Shown here piece after piece: positions 29,101 through 44,100 of a stretch of 64,000 nucleotides of DNA. The stretch lies in contig OV277861.1 in the NCBI GenBank assembly GCA_922989275.2, positions 16,764,540-16,828,539 on the forward strand, in the 5' to 3' direction. The position numbers were made by a program, and so were the translations under genes. How positions within the stretch are numbered: position 1 is the stretch's first letter; every line of letters starts with the position of its first letter. Source of the DNA: Gari tellinella. Lineage: Eukaryota; Mollusca; Bivalvia; Cardiida; Psammobiidae. Under the pieces are notes generated by a model. It was not told the DNA's origin. It was given only the letters and a program-made list of their open reading frames with translations, and ran no database searches.

Positions 29101-32100
29101 TTGGAGTTTTCTTGTATAACTGCATTTCACTGTGTTTGGTCACTTCACTGATATTTGCAAGCACGTTGAATCAAGTTCAGACGCCAAAGAAGGCGGCGTC
29201 TTACCAGGAACTGAACTATTTTGACATTTGTTTCAAAACATATTCAGTCATCCTGGAACTTATTCTAAATTCTGAGAATCATGTTGTTTAGGATGCCTCA
29301 CTTTGTCAGAGAAATTGGTAAACTGGTACCTATCGTTATTACAGTCTCTATATTACGACAACCAAAACGTCTAATTAATTATAATAAAGGACAAGTTGGA
29401 GCTTAAAGCAAGATTAAAGTACAACAGACAGTTGCTCAACCATTTCCCACAAAGAAGCGTATTAAAGCGCTTTTAATTTTAATAATCCACTGAAGAAAAT
29501 AGCTCCAATTGATACAGTCATAAACGTGTATAAAAAATAAATAGTTTCTGTATCCAAGAAAATTGTACATGTAGCTTGAAACAGATTGAAAGTAAAGAAG
29601 AATGTGCCTTCATGTTTATTGAGCTTAATATTTCTTTTTAAGCGATCACCTGTCTTAAAACATGAACTAATCAAACTGATTAAATAGTTGATCAAGAAGT
29701 TTCAGGGTACGGGCAATCATAAGGAATTACAAAGATTTATGCCGTTAGAAACTCGACCATTGAACTATGAACAGTACACGAGATAACGATAACAAAGAAA
29801 CCATCAAAGAAAGTATATTTGGTATAATTGAATTTGCCATTTCAACATTGTCCTGCTAAGTGCTACTTTATTGGTATTTGCAAACAGTCTATATCCAGAC
29901 CAGCCGCCTATTAAGAAGTCACATGATCAACGTCTAAACTATTTCACAGTCATGCCTATATTCTTTAGTCAACAAAAATCTATCTAATATTTCAAATTCG
30001 AAAACATGCAGACGGCGTTTTAAGCAGCCGATTATTTGGCAGAGAAATAATTAAAGCTTGAATAGAACACTAAGGTACCTTGTTGTCCAATGACCTTTTA
30101 ACCCTTTCAATATTAAAGTAATCTAGAGGTTGTATCCTTCCATCGCTTTATTGTCTCCTGCTTGCTTCAATATTGCTGTCTAAAAGATCGTTTCAAAGTT
30201 ATATACAATGTATACGGTAGTATGACTTACGAAATAGTCAAACAGTGTATGCGGCATCTGATCTGGATCGAAACTGTTTACACATTCGACTGTATGCGAC
30301 TGTGGTGGAAAAGGGTTAATTATAGACCGCAAATATTTTCTTCTGCAAAATTGCCCCTACTGGATGTTACAATTTATATCAGAAAATATTGTGAGAATGT
30401 CAAACAATTTGGATTCAGATGAGGCGCCGAGTTGATTGGCGTCTAATCTGGACCCAAACTACGTGTAATCATTATAACAAACTCTCACGGAATGTGCTAA
30501 AGATTATTTGCTAATAACAATTCTAGCACCTATATGACACGGATTATGGAACTGGGTCATCACTATTCACACGTAGTCTTTATTTAATGTAGCAATAAGG
30601 TGTTATTTAACTCATAACTAATTTCAAATCTTTAACCTTTTCATATACAGTGTTCCCTCTCTACAACGACACCTTATGGGAGACAAAAAGTGTGTGCGTT
30701 GTTCGGAGGGAGTCGTTATAGAGAGGGAAATTGGTGAACATTTGCAAACAGCTTAAATCAAGATCAGACGCCGCGTAACGCGGCGTCTGATCTGGATTCA
30801 AGCTGTTTGTTGCTCGTAATTAAGTGTTTTTCTGCCAAAATGTCAAATATGTAACTTTGAGAAAGCAGCAGACGACAATTTTAAGCAGACGATATTGCAA
30901 CAGTAAAAACGTTAGACATAATCTTCCTGTTTAAGGAACTTCGGCAAGGGTCGTTGTAAGGAGGGAGTCGTTGTTGAGAGGACCGCTGTAGGGAGGGAGC
31001 ACTGTACGACTGATGAAGACCTCGGAAACTGTATGGATAATGTCGCATCCTATCAGGCTCGCAACTATTAGCCGCTCAGATTTTAAACGAACTTTCAACA
31101 TTATTAAGACATTTTCTACATGTTTAGTTTTGTTTCATTTAAACATGAATGGATAATATATTCATAACTGTACGTATGTCCGCGCAATGATGGACTGCAT
31201 GCATCGTTTCCAATGAGAGAAACACAATAAGCTATTTTGGTTTCTTTTCAATTCTGATCTGTGTATTTCGCTTGTGAAATACATGTAAATTATTGAAATA
31301 AGATATGTTTAAACCAAGTATAGTTTCTTGTCATCCTGGCCAATCAGATTATCGACTCTAGAGCTCAATTGTGACAGTCTCATATTTTTGTTACTGTATA
31401 CTCAAGTCAGTTTTACCTCTTTGAATACTGGGTATTTGTTCATCTGCAGCAAACGACGTCTACCACTAATCTAAAGTATAGATTGTCTTTCGATTCAAAA
31501 CAGGACAGAGTATATAACAGTTCTAATCCTGATGAGACACGGCGTTACGCGGAATCAAAGGGATACAAATTGCTTACAAAAAATATCATGGTTTAGCCGC
31601 TACAGTGCTTTATCATTAATTAACCTTCGCTATGAAGACTTTTTATCAAAACAACCAATTGGTGCATAGCGCCAAAAGATTTGGACATATGCAAACAGTG
31701 TAGACTCAGATCAGACATTACATTGTTTGCTAATAGAAATTTCTTTTAAAAATAAAATAAAAATGCAAACTTTTGGTTAGACACCCCTTGAATGAAAAGG
31801 GGAATAATTCAATATATTAGTATTTAAGAATCAGCTTGTCATAAGTGGGTTAAAGGTGGTAGACGCACTTGCTTTTCTTATTAAACCGGCGGACTTAGTC
31901 GAGGGGTAAAGCGCCCGCTTACGACGTCAGGGGTCGTGAATTCGATCCCCCGCCAGACCAAGTCCTTCGGATGAGAATTTATAAACCGAGGTCCGATGTA
32001 TTAGTGCTTTATACTGGGCATCTCAAAGAACCAGAGAACCTTTTCGATAATAAGAGTAGGGCATCGCGCCCGGGTTCTCTGTATCCGCTCCCCTCTCTAT

Positions 32101-35100
32101 GGGGCGTCCAATTAGCCCATAGATGGCATAAATGGACGTTTACCCTTTTCCTGCTGGTCGCGACTTTAATGAATTTTGAAAACAGTTTAGATCCAGATCA
32201 GACGCCGCGTAACGCGGCGTCTGATCTGGATCCAAACTGTTTGACACTCGTCTTTAGGTTTCTTTACTTAAAAAATGTATAAATCTAAATTTAAGAGATT
32301 TTGCAGACGACAATTTCGAAGCAGACGATATCACCGCAGGATAAGGGTTAACAAAAAAAAATGTCTTGATGATATGGGTTTAGGATAAAAACCTGTGCTT
32401 AATGACTTCTACTGGAGTCCTCTGAAGGAAGATTTCTCTGTTTCTAAATGTGCAATATATTGCAAAGCATAAAATTAGAACAACAGCTTGGGTCCTCATG
32501 CGACGCCATGTTTCTAGACGTTTAATCTTTATCCAACATGATTGCAAAAGCAAATGAATATGGCCTGACACTAAATAGGTGATGGTAAAAGGAATACTAA
32601 CAACAGTGGTTACCCGATGCCTTTTTTTCACAACGGTTTTCAGTGGGTTTAAGTGTATAAGAATTAACGCGTTAATTATTAAAGACAACCCTTTTACCCA
32701 TTGTTCATACTAATATATAAAATACTTGGCTGATAAACTTACACTGAGTGCTCAAAGGTCGTAAACTGTGATTTGCTTATATAAACCCGAAATACACTTA
32801 AACTCTACAAAGCGGCCATAAAAAAGAAAAAAACATTCACATTCTGTGTACCATGTCATAGCTTACTGTAAGACAACAGCAATGAAGCCAACTTCCTTTC
32901 AAACTGTCAGCATTTACTTTTGTTCTTTTAAAGCAGTCATGTTGTTTAAAAGACGTTAATGCTTCATTTAGCGATCGCTTAACACGAAGTAGACTTGTTA
33001 TAGTCAAATCCCTTAATGTCTTAGCCCAATTACAATTGTTATAATTACGCAAATTGTTTGGAACCTGATCAGACGTCATGTATCATGCTCAATATTGTTT
33101 GTCACTCATAATAATATTACTTTGTATAGTTCAGTAGAATTTATTACCAAAAGCAGACGACAATCGTTTAAAACAATGACGTCATTGCTGTAAAGGGGTT
33201 AAGGGTATGAGTGTTTAATTTAAGACCTCGACATGTAAACAAAATTGGTGGGCACTATTATTTTCAAAGTTTATACAAGCCATTGCCATTTATATACCAA
33301 TGTTTACAGTTAGATTATTTATGTTTGTTTACTGACATTTTCCCATAGGTAAACATGTAAATTACATTCCCTACATAATTAAAAATTTATTTTTCAATGC
33401 TGTCGCACTTCAAGCTTAGAGCAATATAGTGATAGTTTTTTCGAACTGTTTCGATCCTTATGAGATTCCGAGTCGCTCTGTATGTGACTTCGTCCACGCT
33501 TTTTCTATCATTTGGTGACTTTATTCTGAAAGAAAATCCCAGACGATCAACTCTTATCATAGCTGTAGACGACAAATTGCTGCAGAAGACAATGCCATAA
33601 CATGGTTAAGGTTAATATGATGAACCCTTTCATGAACAAATTATTCGGGAGAGTTTTACCCCTTCGCCGCTATATTGTCGTCTACTTCAGTATTTTTGTC
33701 TGCATGACACGTTTCAAAGTAAGTTTTAAGGTTGTTTGGCTTTATAAATATCGATAAGAGTGTCAAACAGTTTGATTCCTAATCAGATTTACGCCGCGTC
33801 TGATCAGGATCCAAACTGTTTGCAAACGCGCTTTAAGGCGTTATTGAGAGTTAAAAGGTTAATCGATGCTTGAAGTTTCATAATCAACACTCGATGATTT
33901 GACATTTAAGCACTCTACGCACCTTTTTTCTCTAAATGTCCTTTGCTGCTCTTGGCATCTGAGTCCCTCTTGATATTGTCACATTCCGTGATTCCCACAA
34001 AGTAGTAAAGTATGTGCCTGTGTCCTCTAAATTACAATAACATATTTATGATAGGGAATGATGGGCTGCCAAGGTACTACATGGGTTACAACAAAGTCGT
34101 CACGTGACTTGTATCATGATTGGCAAATTTCGTTTGTAACTGTAGTTGAGATTTAATTTGCTTGACATTTTTCAAACATATTATCCTACTGATGAATCGC
34201 CGGGAAATATGGCATCTCATCTAAATCTAAAATGTTTGTAGTAGATTATACAAAACTCATTCTCAGGCATTGGATTGGTCAGATTTGAGCAAAAGCGTTT
34301 GAGCCGACTCTTAGATCGTTCTCAAGCATTTGATTGGTCAGATTTGGGAAAGTCTGAGACTCAACACAAACGCCTTGTAACCTAAGGCCTGAATTAACGG
34401 GCAATTGATCGATGCTCTATCATGTTGTATAATAGAAGTATGTAATATGAATGGCATACTATAGACTGATACGTTTCAGATTGTCGTAAAAGGCATGATA
34501 TAGGATTATTAAGATGAATTCACAGTATTTCATTACCTCTTTCATGATCATATGTACAGTGAGGTTTTTACCCCTTTCACCGCCATATTGTCGTCTGCTT
34601 CAATATTATTGTCTGTAATATAGTTTAAGGTTAGATTTAAAGTAGTATAACGGACGTTTTTTTCAAAACAAGAGGCAAACAATTCTGATCCTGACCAGAC
34701 GCCGCGGTATGCGTCATCCGATAAGGATCAAACCTGTTTGTAAATGCGCTTTATGACGTCATTGAATGTGAAAGGGTTAAACAGTAAAATTACATGTATA
34801 TAGACAAGGTTTTAACGTTGGATCTCTTTCGTTTATATGTGACCTTTGGATTGATAGAATCGTTACCTCTACGCATACATAGTGGTATACATGTATACTC
34901 AATAGGTACTGCAAAGATGTTAGGACAATGGTTATACAGTAAAACCTCTCTATTACGACCACTAAACAAAATGCTAATTGACTACATAAAGACAGGTTAC
35001 AGCTTAAAGCAAGGTGAACATAAAACGGAAAGCTCCTGAAGGAGCTTTCTGTTTTACGTTCACCTCGCTTTAAGCAGTCATCTGCCGTATACACATCTTA

Positions 35101-38100
35101 ATAAACACAATACACTGAATATAGTGGTCGTAATAGAGAGGTTTTACTGTAGTATGTTTGTTTACATACAGTTCTGAACCTTATTAAATTAAATTGATAA
35201 TCGCAAGCGAATTGCCATCGAATCAGGCGCTTCAAAAAACAAATCCTACGCTTGAATATTTTTACGCGAATTTTCCGAAGCGGTTGTGACAAAAATGGAA
35301 TCGTAAAAATTAACGGAGGCATATATGCAAACATTTGTGAGATACACCATTCAAGAAAGCTTACCCGAGGGTAAAGTTACTATTTTGAATCGCAAGCGAA
35401 TTGCCATCGAATCGCAATAATTGTTAAATTTATAAGGTTCAGTACTGTATCATCTGTTATTTGAGCTTTCTTATTGACTTTTATCATGTGCTAAGCTATC
35501 ACTTGTAAATATCATTGATTTTGCTATAGAGTGGCAGTGTTTACAGGTATTTTCTGTAGCTTAAATAATGTGTCATGCAACTGTGAATGGACCAGTCCCT
35601 AATCCATTTGCCACTCGACATAGACAATTGTTTAGCGTATTTTTAACATATTCAGCCCTCACACTTTCAAAGGGCATTTCTATTTTTCAATTCTGTCTAG
35701 TTCATATCAGACTATGTAGGGTAGCTTTTAAAAGATTGCAAAATGACAATCGGGACAGACCTTGATCAGAGGGCTATGTGTTAACATTTGAATTCATATG
35801 GAGAAGTCCCGACAGACACAAGTTTAAAAATAAAATAAACCTCTTTTGGCTCACTTGTTCCCTTACGCACGTATCATAATGTAGGCCTACTGATACACTG
35901 AAGGATTTTAACTTACACACTAGCACATTTTCGTTAAAATGGGTAAGTCAGGCAGAGCACGTTCCCTGTATAGCTTGTTCCAAATAATGCAGCAAACTAT
36001 ATACGTTTTATATTTAACCCGGCCAGGAATCTATCCGGGACTCTCCCATTTCATAGCCTGACACCCTACCGTCTGAGCTATTGTCGAATGTGTTCTAACT
36101 CATTCACCCCTGACACCTTTAATGAAAATAAGTCTAGTTCATTTTTGTCTATTTTTGGTAGATATTAACAATATATTTCAAAATGACAAACAGTGTAGAC
36201 CCTCCTTAAGGAGCCCTCTGATCAGGGTATACACTGTTTGCATAGGACAAGTGTAATCCTCACAGGTACCCTGTTTGTAAATGACGAGTATACTCGTCGC
36301 TAGGATTGAATGTGTTAAAATGTGTCTTCACTGCTTGTCTTGTCATATTTTGTTTCCTTTCTTGTCACTGGTGATTTTACCACATTTATTTACAGTCCGC
36401 TTATTTCTTTCTTTTCAGACTGGTTTTACATACAGAGCGATGAACAATCTGTTAACATCAACTGATCCGTCCCTATTGCAACAGTTTATGTAAGTACACC
36501 TTCATTATTGATTGTTACGACGCCATTTGCTTTAAACACCGTTCATCTGCTTAACCCTTTCCCTTATAGAAGCGACTTTTAGCACATTCATTTTATTCAT
36601 CCGCTGAAGAAAATAGTTCTAAATTATACCGTAATGAATATGTGTCATATTTAATACTTTCCTTATTCTAGCAGTTAATAGCTTAAAGCAGGCTGAAAGT
36701 AAAGCAGAATGCGCCTTAGGGCGCATTCTGCTTTACTTTCAACCTGCTTTAAGTAGTCACATATCTTCAATACTAGAAACAATGCTATCAGGTACAGGGT
36801 TAAATTGTCGTCTGCTGGTGGGTCTTTTTCAAAGTTACACATAGATAGACATTTCGACTGAAAAAATATTACGAGTGACAAACAGCTTGAATCCAGATCA
36901 GACGCCGTGTTACGCGGTGTCTCATTTGAGTTCAAGATGTTTACAAATGTAAGCTAAGTTCTAACATTAAATTTGAGATAAATTGACTGAATTATACCCG
37001 TATACACGACATTACGCACAGAAGTTGATAAAACATCGCGTTTTGAGGTATACTAACGGAGTCTACACTATTTGTCTTTAATTCTTTGTCTTTTAAAGAA
37101 CACCTATCTGTACTATATTTGTATATTCTATTTTTGAAAAACTTTTTCTTTATATAAAAATGTACTAATTCCTTAGAAATCATGTTCATGCTTTTATTGG
37201 TTTAATGTTTCACAGTTAATTTTGTTATCGATATAATGCGATAGCACATCTGTGGAATTACCATTTTATTACCACAATTGCATTACTTAACCCTATCACT
37301 CTCAATGACGTCATAAAGCATATTTGTACACAAATCTGATCAGGATAAAAAATTGTTTCCACTTGTAATGAAATTACGTCAGTTATACAGCCTTAAATCT
37401 AACTTTGAAACGATATTGCTGACAATAATATTAAAGCAGATGACAATATGGCGGTGAACGGGTATCATCTACACGATAAATTTGATCATGAAAGGGTTAG
37501 CCAACGCTGAATAAAATCATAACAATCTTAACGTAACATACGTGTTGCTTCTCATTTTCTAAACCCATTTATACCCAGTGGATTCTTCCATGTTTATAAA
37601 TTGGAATAGTCCAATTTGTATCAAAGAGATGCCTGGTCAAAATATTGATTTTCGTTTTGTTTTATAGTGAAATTCCTATCAGCAAACAGTGTAGACTCTG
37701 ATCAGACGCCGCATCATGCGGCGTCTGATCAGATTCTTCACTGTTTGCCTATGTCCCACATATGGGATCGTGGGCAAAAATAGGTTAACTGCCGTACTCC
37801 GATTAAAATGTTTATTTACAGCGTGAAGCGCTGTTTGGTCAGGACCACTGTTTGGCATCAAAAATGATACTACTTCCGACATTAAACTAAAAATTATTTA
37901 TTTGATTAATAGACAGCAAACATCAAAATATGTGTACGGCTCATGACGCTACTCAAGTGAATGTACTAATGCAGGGCAAACCGAACTCTTCTTTAGAAAT
38001 TGTTTGTTTTACCTATATTCTGCATTTAACTGATAACTTTCCTCAAGACAACGAGACAATAACTGTATCTTCGGTTTTGTGGTCGCTTAAAACAGATTCA

Positions 38101-41100
38101 GCCGTAGTTCAATGTTTTGTTGTCTTAATTGTTTCCTCAAATGGGGTAATTGGAAAATAAATCAGGGAACGCGTATTCAGTTTATCTACTTATAAGAGCT
38201 TTGAGTGGATCTATAGCAAATGAAATTATTCTTACTAATCAAATAAGTTTCTCTCGTATCAGTTTCGATCTATTAAACTAACAACGTTCGTGCAAAATAG
38301 ATTTCTATCGAATTTACTATTATATACCAGCAGTTATATCAAATGTATAGACTGTTATAGCCACGTAGACGATAATATAGCCAATTGTATGCTTTTTAAA
38401 CCATTCATCCTTTCACTGCCATGACATCACAAATTTAAACAATTATCGTCTGCTATTTTTTCTTAAATTTAAATTGCAGATATTCACCCTTTCACTACCA
38501 AAACTTTCGTGAGTTCTTTTTACCTCTTCACCGTTTCATCGTACTCAACTTCAATGGTGTTGTTTTTAAGATCGTTTCAAAATAAGAGTCAATGTAGTAT
38601 GACTTGAAACATATCGAGTCGATGATCAAACAGCTTGGATCCTGATCAGATGCCGCGTTACGCGGCGTCTGATCAGGAACCAAACTGTTTGCAAACGCGC
38701 TTTACAGTGGAGAATCTGTTATTCTTTCCCGTTTAAACGCAAACGTACGCAAACGCAAAGCGCTAAAACGTAGAAAAGAACAAATTTTGGACAATTCTGA
38801 TATTTCATGTTTATCTTGGTGGCAAACAGTTTTGAGCCTGATCAGACGCCGGGTTACCCGGCGTCTGATCTGGCTCCAAACTGTTTTCACTGCCAATAAT
38901 AGTTTTAGCGTAAACGCGTTTATTGGGAAAGAATAACAGATTCTCCACTGTAAGACGTCATTGAGAATTGAAAGGTTTAAGAAATGAGTGTCAAACAGTT
39001 TGAATCATGCTCAGACGCCACGCATTGCAAATTATTTGCAGATAACCATTAAATTCGGGGTAAGGCAGTGAATGGGTTCAAATAACATTATTTGAAGGTG
39101 GTGAGAAATGCGGGTAGCGGATGTAGAGTAAAACATGAAGCTCCTCAAGGATCATTGTGTTTTTAGCTCACCTGAGCTAGCTCAGGGTGAGCTTTTGCAA
39201 TCCTTGAATGTCCGGCGTCCGTCGTCTGTCGTCCGCCGTCCGTCGTGCGTCGTCCGGCGTCAACAATTTTAGTGTTTACACTCTAAAGGCCACAATATTT
39301 ATCCAATCTTTCTTAAACTTGCTCAGATTGTATTTTACCATAAGATTCGGATGAGTTCGCTTATGGTTGAAATTGGACCAATAGGTCAGGAGTTAACTAC
39401 CTTTGAATTGCTGAAAATGCCATATTTAACACTGTTTACACTCTAGAGACCACAATTTTAATCTAATCTTTCTCAATCTTGCTGAGATTGTATATTACCA
39501 TAAGAGTTCGTATGAGTTCGAATTTGGTTGAAATCGGACAAATAGGGCATGAGTTAGCTACCTTTGAATTGCTGAAAATGCTATATTTAAAAGTGTTTAC
39601 ACTCAAGAGGCCACAATATTTATCCAATCTTTCTTAAACTTGCTCAGATTGTATTTTACCATAAGAGCTCGGTTGAGTTTAATTATGGTTGAAATCAGAA
39701 TTATAGGTTGCAAGTTATCTACCTTTGAAATGCTGAAAATGCCATATTTAAGGGTGTTTACACTCTAGCGGCCACAATTTTTATCCAATCCATCTCAAAC
39801 TTGCTTATTAGATTGTATATTACCATAATAGTTCAGATGAGTTCGATTATGGTTGAAATCAGACAAATATGTCAAGAGTTGTCTACCCTTGAATTGCTGA
39901 AAATACCATATTTAACAGTGTTTACACTCTAGCGGCCACAATTTTTATCCAGTCTTACATGCTATACTACAAATTTGAATGGATTTAGATTAAACGGGTG
40001 AAACATAAAGGTAAAGCTATCAGGCTTCAGTACAACAGGTGATCGATATCAGGGCCTTCATGCCCTCTTGTATTTTCAGTCTGTTTTCAGAATAAACTTG
40101 TCAGGATACAAACAAAATAATTCATAGTGCTCTTTATCAGGACATACATAACTAAAATAGAGCAATTCCTTAGGGGCAAATGCTACTCTTTTTGTGGAGA
40201 AATGGTTAATTCCGAGTGAAAGTAAAGCGTTAAAAACCTGCTTAAAGTGTAAAACATTGAACTCAGGGCATTCCTTTGTAAATGCGCTTTTTAAAAATCA
40301 AAATAGATACGTTATACTTAGGTTTATAAAATGTGTGAAGATTAAAGTTTTATGTAAACAATCGCATGATTTCATTTGGACAATAATATCTAAAACATGT
40401 CTACGTTTTTTTTCAAACTTTTAAACACGCTATAGTCGGCTGGATCAAGAGGAAGCATTGCACTCACTTTCTACATTCAAGTTTTGTTCCGTTCCGTTGG
40501 GAAGGAATACGTTTATTTTCAAAACATGTTTCACAGTAACTGTGTATAAAACACATGCTGGCATATTTGAATCAATTGCTATATATTTTCTTTACGCAGG
40601 TCAACCTGCCCGGCGGCTGCTGATTACGAGGAATGCCTGAATAATGTAGATAGAAATCAACAGCCACTGGAGGATAATATAATACTACAGCTTGTCCAAA
40701 CTGCCTCGAGTTTGCTCAGTAAGTGACTTTAGGATTGGAAACTGTTTGGGTGTTCAATACAGCGCTCCATCTCTACAACGACACCCAAATGGGAGACAAA
40801 GACTGTGTGCGTTGTTCGAAGGGAGTCGTTATAGCGAGGGAAATTGGCATACATTTGCAAACAACTTGAATCCATATCACACGCGGTCTGATATGGAATC
40901 AAGCTGTTTTTTACTCGTCATTATCTTTTTTTTTTGGTGAAAATATCATATGGGTTGCTTTGGGGAAAATAGCAGACGACAATTTAAGCAGACAATATGT
41001 CCTGTTTAGAGAAATGTGACAAGGACAGTTGTAAGGAGGGAGTCGTTGTTTGGAGGGATGGAGCACTGTATAACAATGGACGATCATATGACCTATGCAT

Positions 41101-44100
41101 TACCTTGCCTCACAGTACAATGATAAATTGCAAACATTTTGGATTATTATCTGACAACGCTTCAACCAGCGTCCAATGAAACTCCAAACAGTTTGGCATT
41201 TATGTAGATACTGTTTTAGTCAATATACAGTGGATAATCTGTTATTCTTTCCCAATAAACGCGTTTACGCTAAAACTATTATTTGCAGTGCAAACAGTTT
41301 GGAGCCAGATCAGACGCCGGGTTACCAAACTGTTTGCCACCAAGATAAACATGAAATACCAGAATTGTCCAAAAGTTGTTCTTTTCTACGTTTTAGTGCT
41401 TTGCGTTTGCGTACGTTTGCGTTTAAACGGGAAAGAATAACAGATTCTCCACTGTACCTAATATATGTCTAAGAAATAAAAGCAGAAGACAATTCGGACG
41501 ACGTCATAAAAATGAAGCGATAAATCATTTTTTATGGAATATAGGTGATGTTAAAAGCTCCCAAATATGTTCCTATGTCATTTAGATCTAGTAGTTAATT
41601 AACAACTATGTTTTTTGATTATGTGTCATAATTGTCCTATATCCGACCAGTAGAGAGATTGGAAGCATATACGATTTCAATCGTCTCGATCCAAACTGTA
41701 CAACACTAGAATGCATGTATACTAGAAACATTTAAGCATTAAGCCATGGATGCGCCTTTTTACTCCTTTAATTCATTCCTTCACTATAGAAAAGTGTTCA
41801 ACTCTATACAATCATGAATATGCAGCATACTAAATAATTCCTATATCATAGCAGATAGTTTGTTTAAAACAGACTGAAAGAAAATCAAAATTTAACTTCT
41901 GCTTTACTTTCAACCTGCCTTCATAACTACACACAAACTACGGAGTAATGGGACAATCCATGTTTACGAACGATATAAAACAATTTACAAACAAACAGCG
42001 GGCGTCGATTTAGCAAAATTTAATTTAACATATTCAATATTTACTTAAGGCAATCATGATTTTATCCATACAAAGGAGTTCATAAGCTGTAAGTGATGTC
42101 AGAAGTATCTCATTACTAGATGTTATATTGAGTTTCCTTATCAAGACCATATGTTACACAGCTTACTACATATTATTGGGTTGACGATTCTTATACAAAT
42201 ACATTTTCATGTACTACTGGTTTATATGAGTAGGTAATTAATAACACCTGACATGTTATCAATATTTACCTGATTTAGAAGTACCATTAACGTGGAAATA
42301 CAAGACGATTGAGAGCAAATTTCACATTTTAACACTTTTTGTTATCATTTCTATGTTAGATAGTAATAAATGTATTGCCAACAGCATAAATGAAAGTCTT
42401 AAGGCGTCCTCTGATTAGAGTATAAAGTATAATCATTGTTTTGAAATATTTCCTGAATGGAGCACGAATTTTATATTCTATAAAAACTTGTTATGTTTCA
42501 CGTAATGGAATTTCAGCATGTAAAGGGGAAATTATATTTTATGTAGGTAATAAGAAATTGTAATGTTTGAAGCAATTTGTTCAATTACTCTTTAATGATA
42601 TATCGTTACCACTTCACGTTCTTAATTAACGCCGTTCGTGTAAATATACATCATCCGTCTACCTTAAATGTTTAAGAATAAATACAGCAAATTACTTAGC
42701 AATCAATACGGGACTAGCACCACCCACATAGGAACAATTAATGGGCCATGCCTATCTACATCTCATGCAGTGTTTACTTTACCAATTGACAGCAATTTAA
42801 CTTGGAAGTACTATGATCACTTATAATGTCACTATGTAGTCCATCTGTTATGTACTACAAAGTGCATTAGTACTAAAGTAGGTTTCTGGTTAAAGTATAT
42901 AAAAATAGTTTGATCTAGTTTATATTGTTGACACCTATCCACGAAGTTAGTTAAACGATCAAATGCAAACAATGTATACCTTAAGTAAGTGACGTCGTGG
43001 TGACCTGGTAAGCGTCTGCGCATTTTACTGTATTTCAAAGAAGCATTCCAGTAAAAATCCCTTAATATACAAAAAAATGTGAATTTCAATCTACACACAC
43101 TATTGATCCTGATCTAAAGTCAAATTACCCGATGAATTACCTGAAGCAAAACTGTTTAATATTCGCTTTTATGTAATTTAAAAATACCAGGGGCCCGTCT
43201 TAAGAAACGTCGTACCACAAAAACGGTCCTAAGTCAAATTTTTAAAATACATATCATTTCTAATTTTCCCATCTCACCCTGTCTTGTGACATCTCTTTGG
43301 AATGGTTTATTATGACGATTCCAAAGAGATGTCACAAGACAGTATGAGATGGAGAAATAGATAAAAAAAAAAGGAGAATTTTAGAACATTTGTCGTACGA
43401 CGTTGCGTAAGACAGGAATCTGAGTATCAAACAATTTTTCTTCACATGAGACACCTCTCACTCGGTGTTTTATATATATCCAAACTGTTTAAACAGTTAT
43501 CGCAAGTTCCCACACATCTTTAAAATGTTGACAATAAATGTTCAATGTATTGCAGAGAAGACAATCCAAGACACAATGCGATGCCTCGGCGAGGAATATT
43601 TTCAACTGTGTCTATCAGAATACGGCAATGCTATCAGGACGATTGGGAGTAATATGATCGAATTTCTCAGCAATATTGATGGTTTACAGGAATACATAAC
43701 ACTATCCGAAAAGTTTAAATCACACATACCACCCTCTTCCCGCTGTGAATACGAAAAGAACAAATTGACGCTGCATTTCTACTCAGATAAAAGAAACATT
43801 CTTGACTTCTATGCTGGTGTTCTGTCTGGTGTTTCTTGGCATCTGTTTGGCAGAAAAGCAACCGTGTCAGTGGCTCCCAGTTCAAATGCATCGTCTCTTC
43901 ATAATACATTTACAATAGACGTGGACGATGACTCTTCTCTTCCTAAGTGTAAAATATGCTTCAATCAAGAAAACATCAGCAAATCTCCGTCCGAAAGTAG
44001 AATTGGAACGACAACTTTCTGTAAGACATTTCCCTTCCACCTTATAATCAACAGACAACTTCAGGTTATACAACTCGGCGAGGCGCTGACGAGGCATGTT

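Larger units (their letters stand above)
38396..39080. mobile_element. T1 MITE, host of a two-level nested insertion
   Basis: The left part runs TTAAACCATTCATCCTTTCAC to about 38482. The right part resumes after 38980 with GAAATGAGTGTCAAACAG and ends GGCAGTGAATGGGTTCA. Between them lies a T1b element (38483-38980), which itself holds an M1 (38703-38952). Confidence 0.78.

Noticed and set aside
31888..31970. Functional tRNA gene
   Set aside because: The 5' and 3' arms do not pair as an acceptor stem and the sequence runs on into a SINE core.
17547..41472. Similar open frames in several places with the peptide [19 protein letters not shown] or its like
   Set aside because: They occur only inside M1 elements (17604, 23131, 38703, 41226) and are translations of the K1 hairpin and flanks. 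Similarity comes from the repeat, not from protein selection.
43465..43555. Upstream Met at 43465 as the start of the cyclase
   Set aside because: The residues before 43556 do not resemble any H-NOX sequence, an acceptor (ATTGCAG) precedes 43556, and exon 3 fits in phase. A start here would drop the N-terminal part of the H-NOX region.
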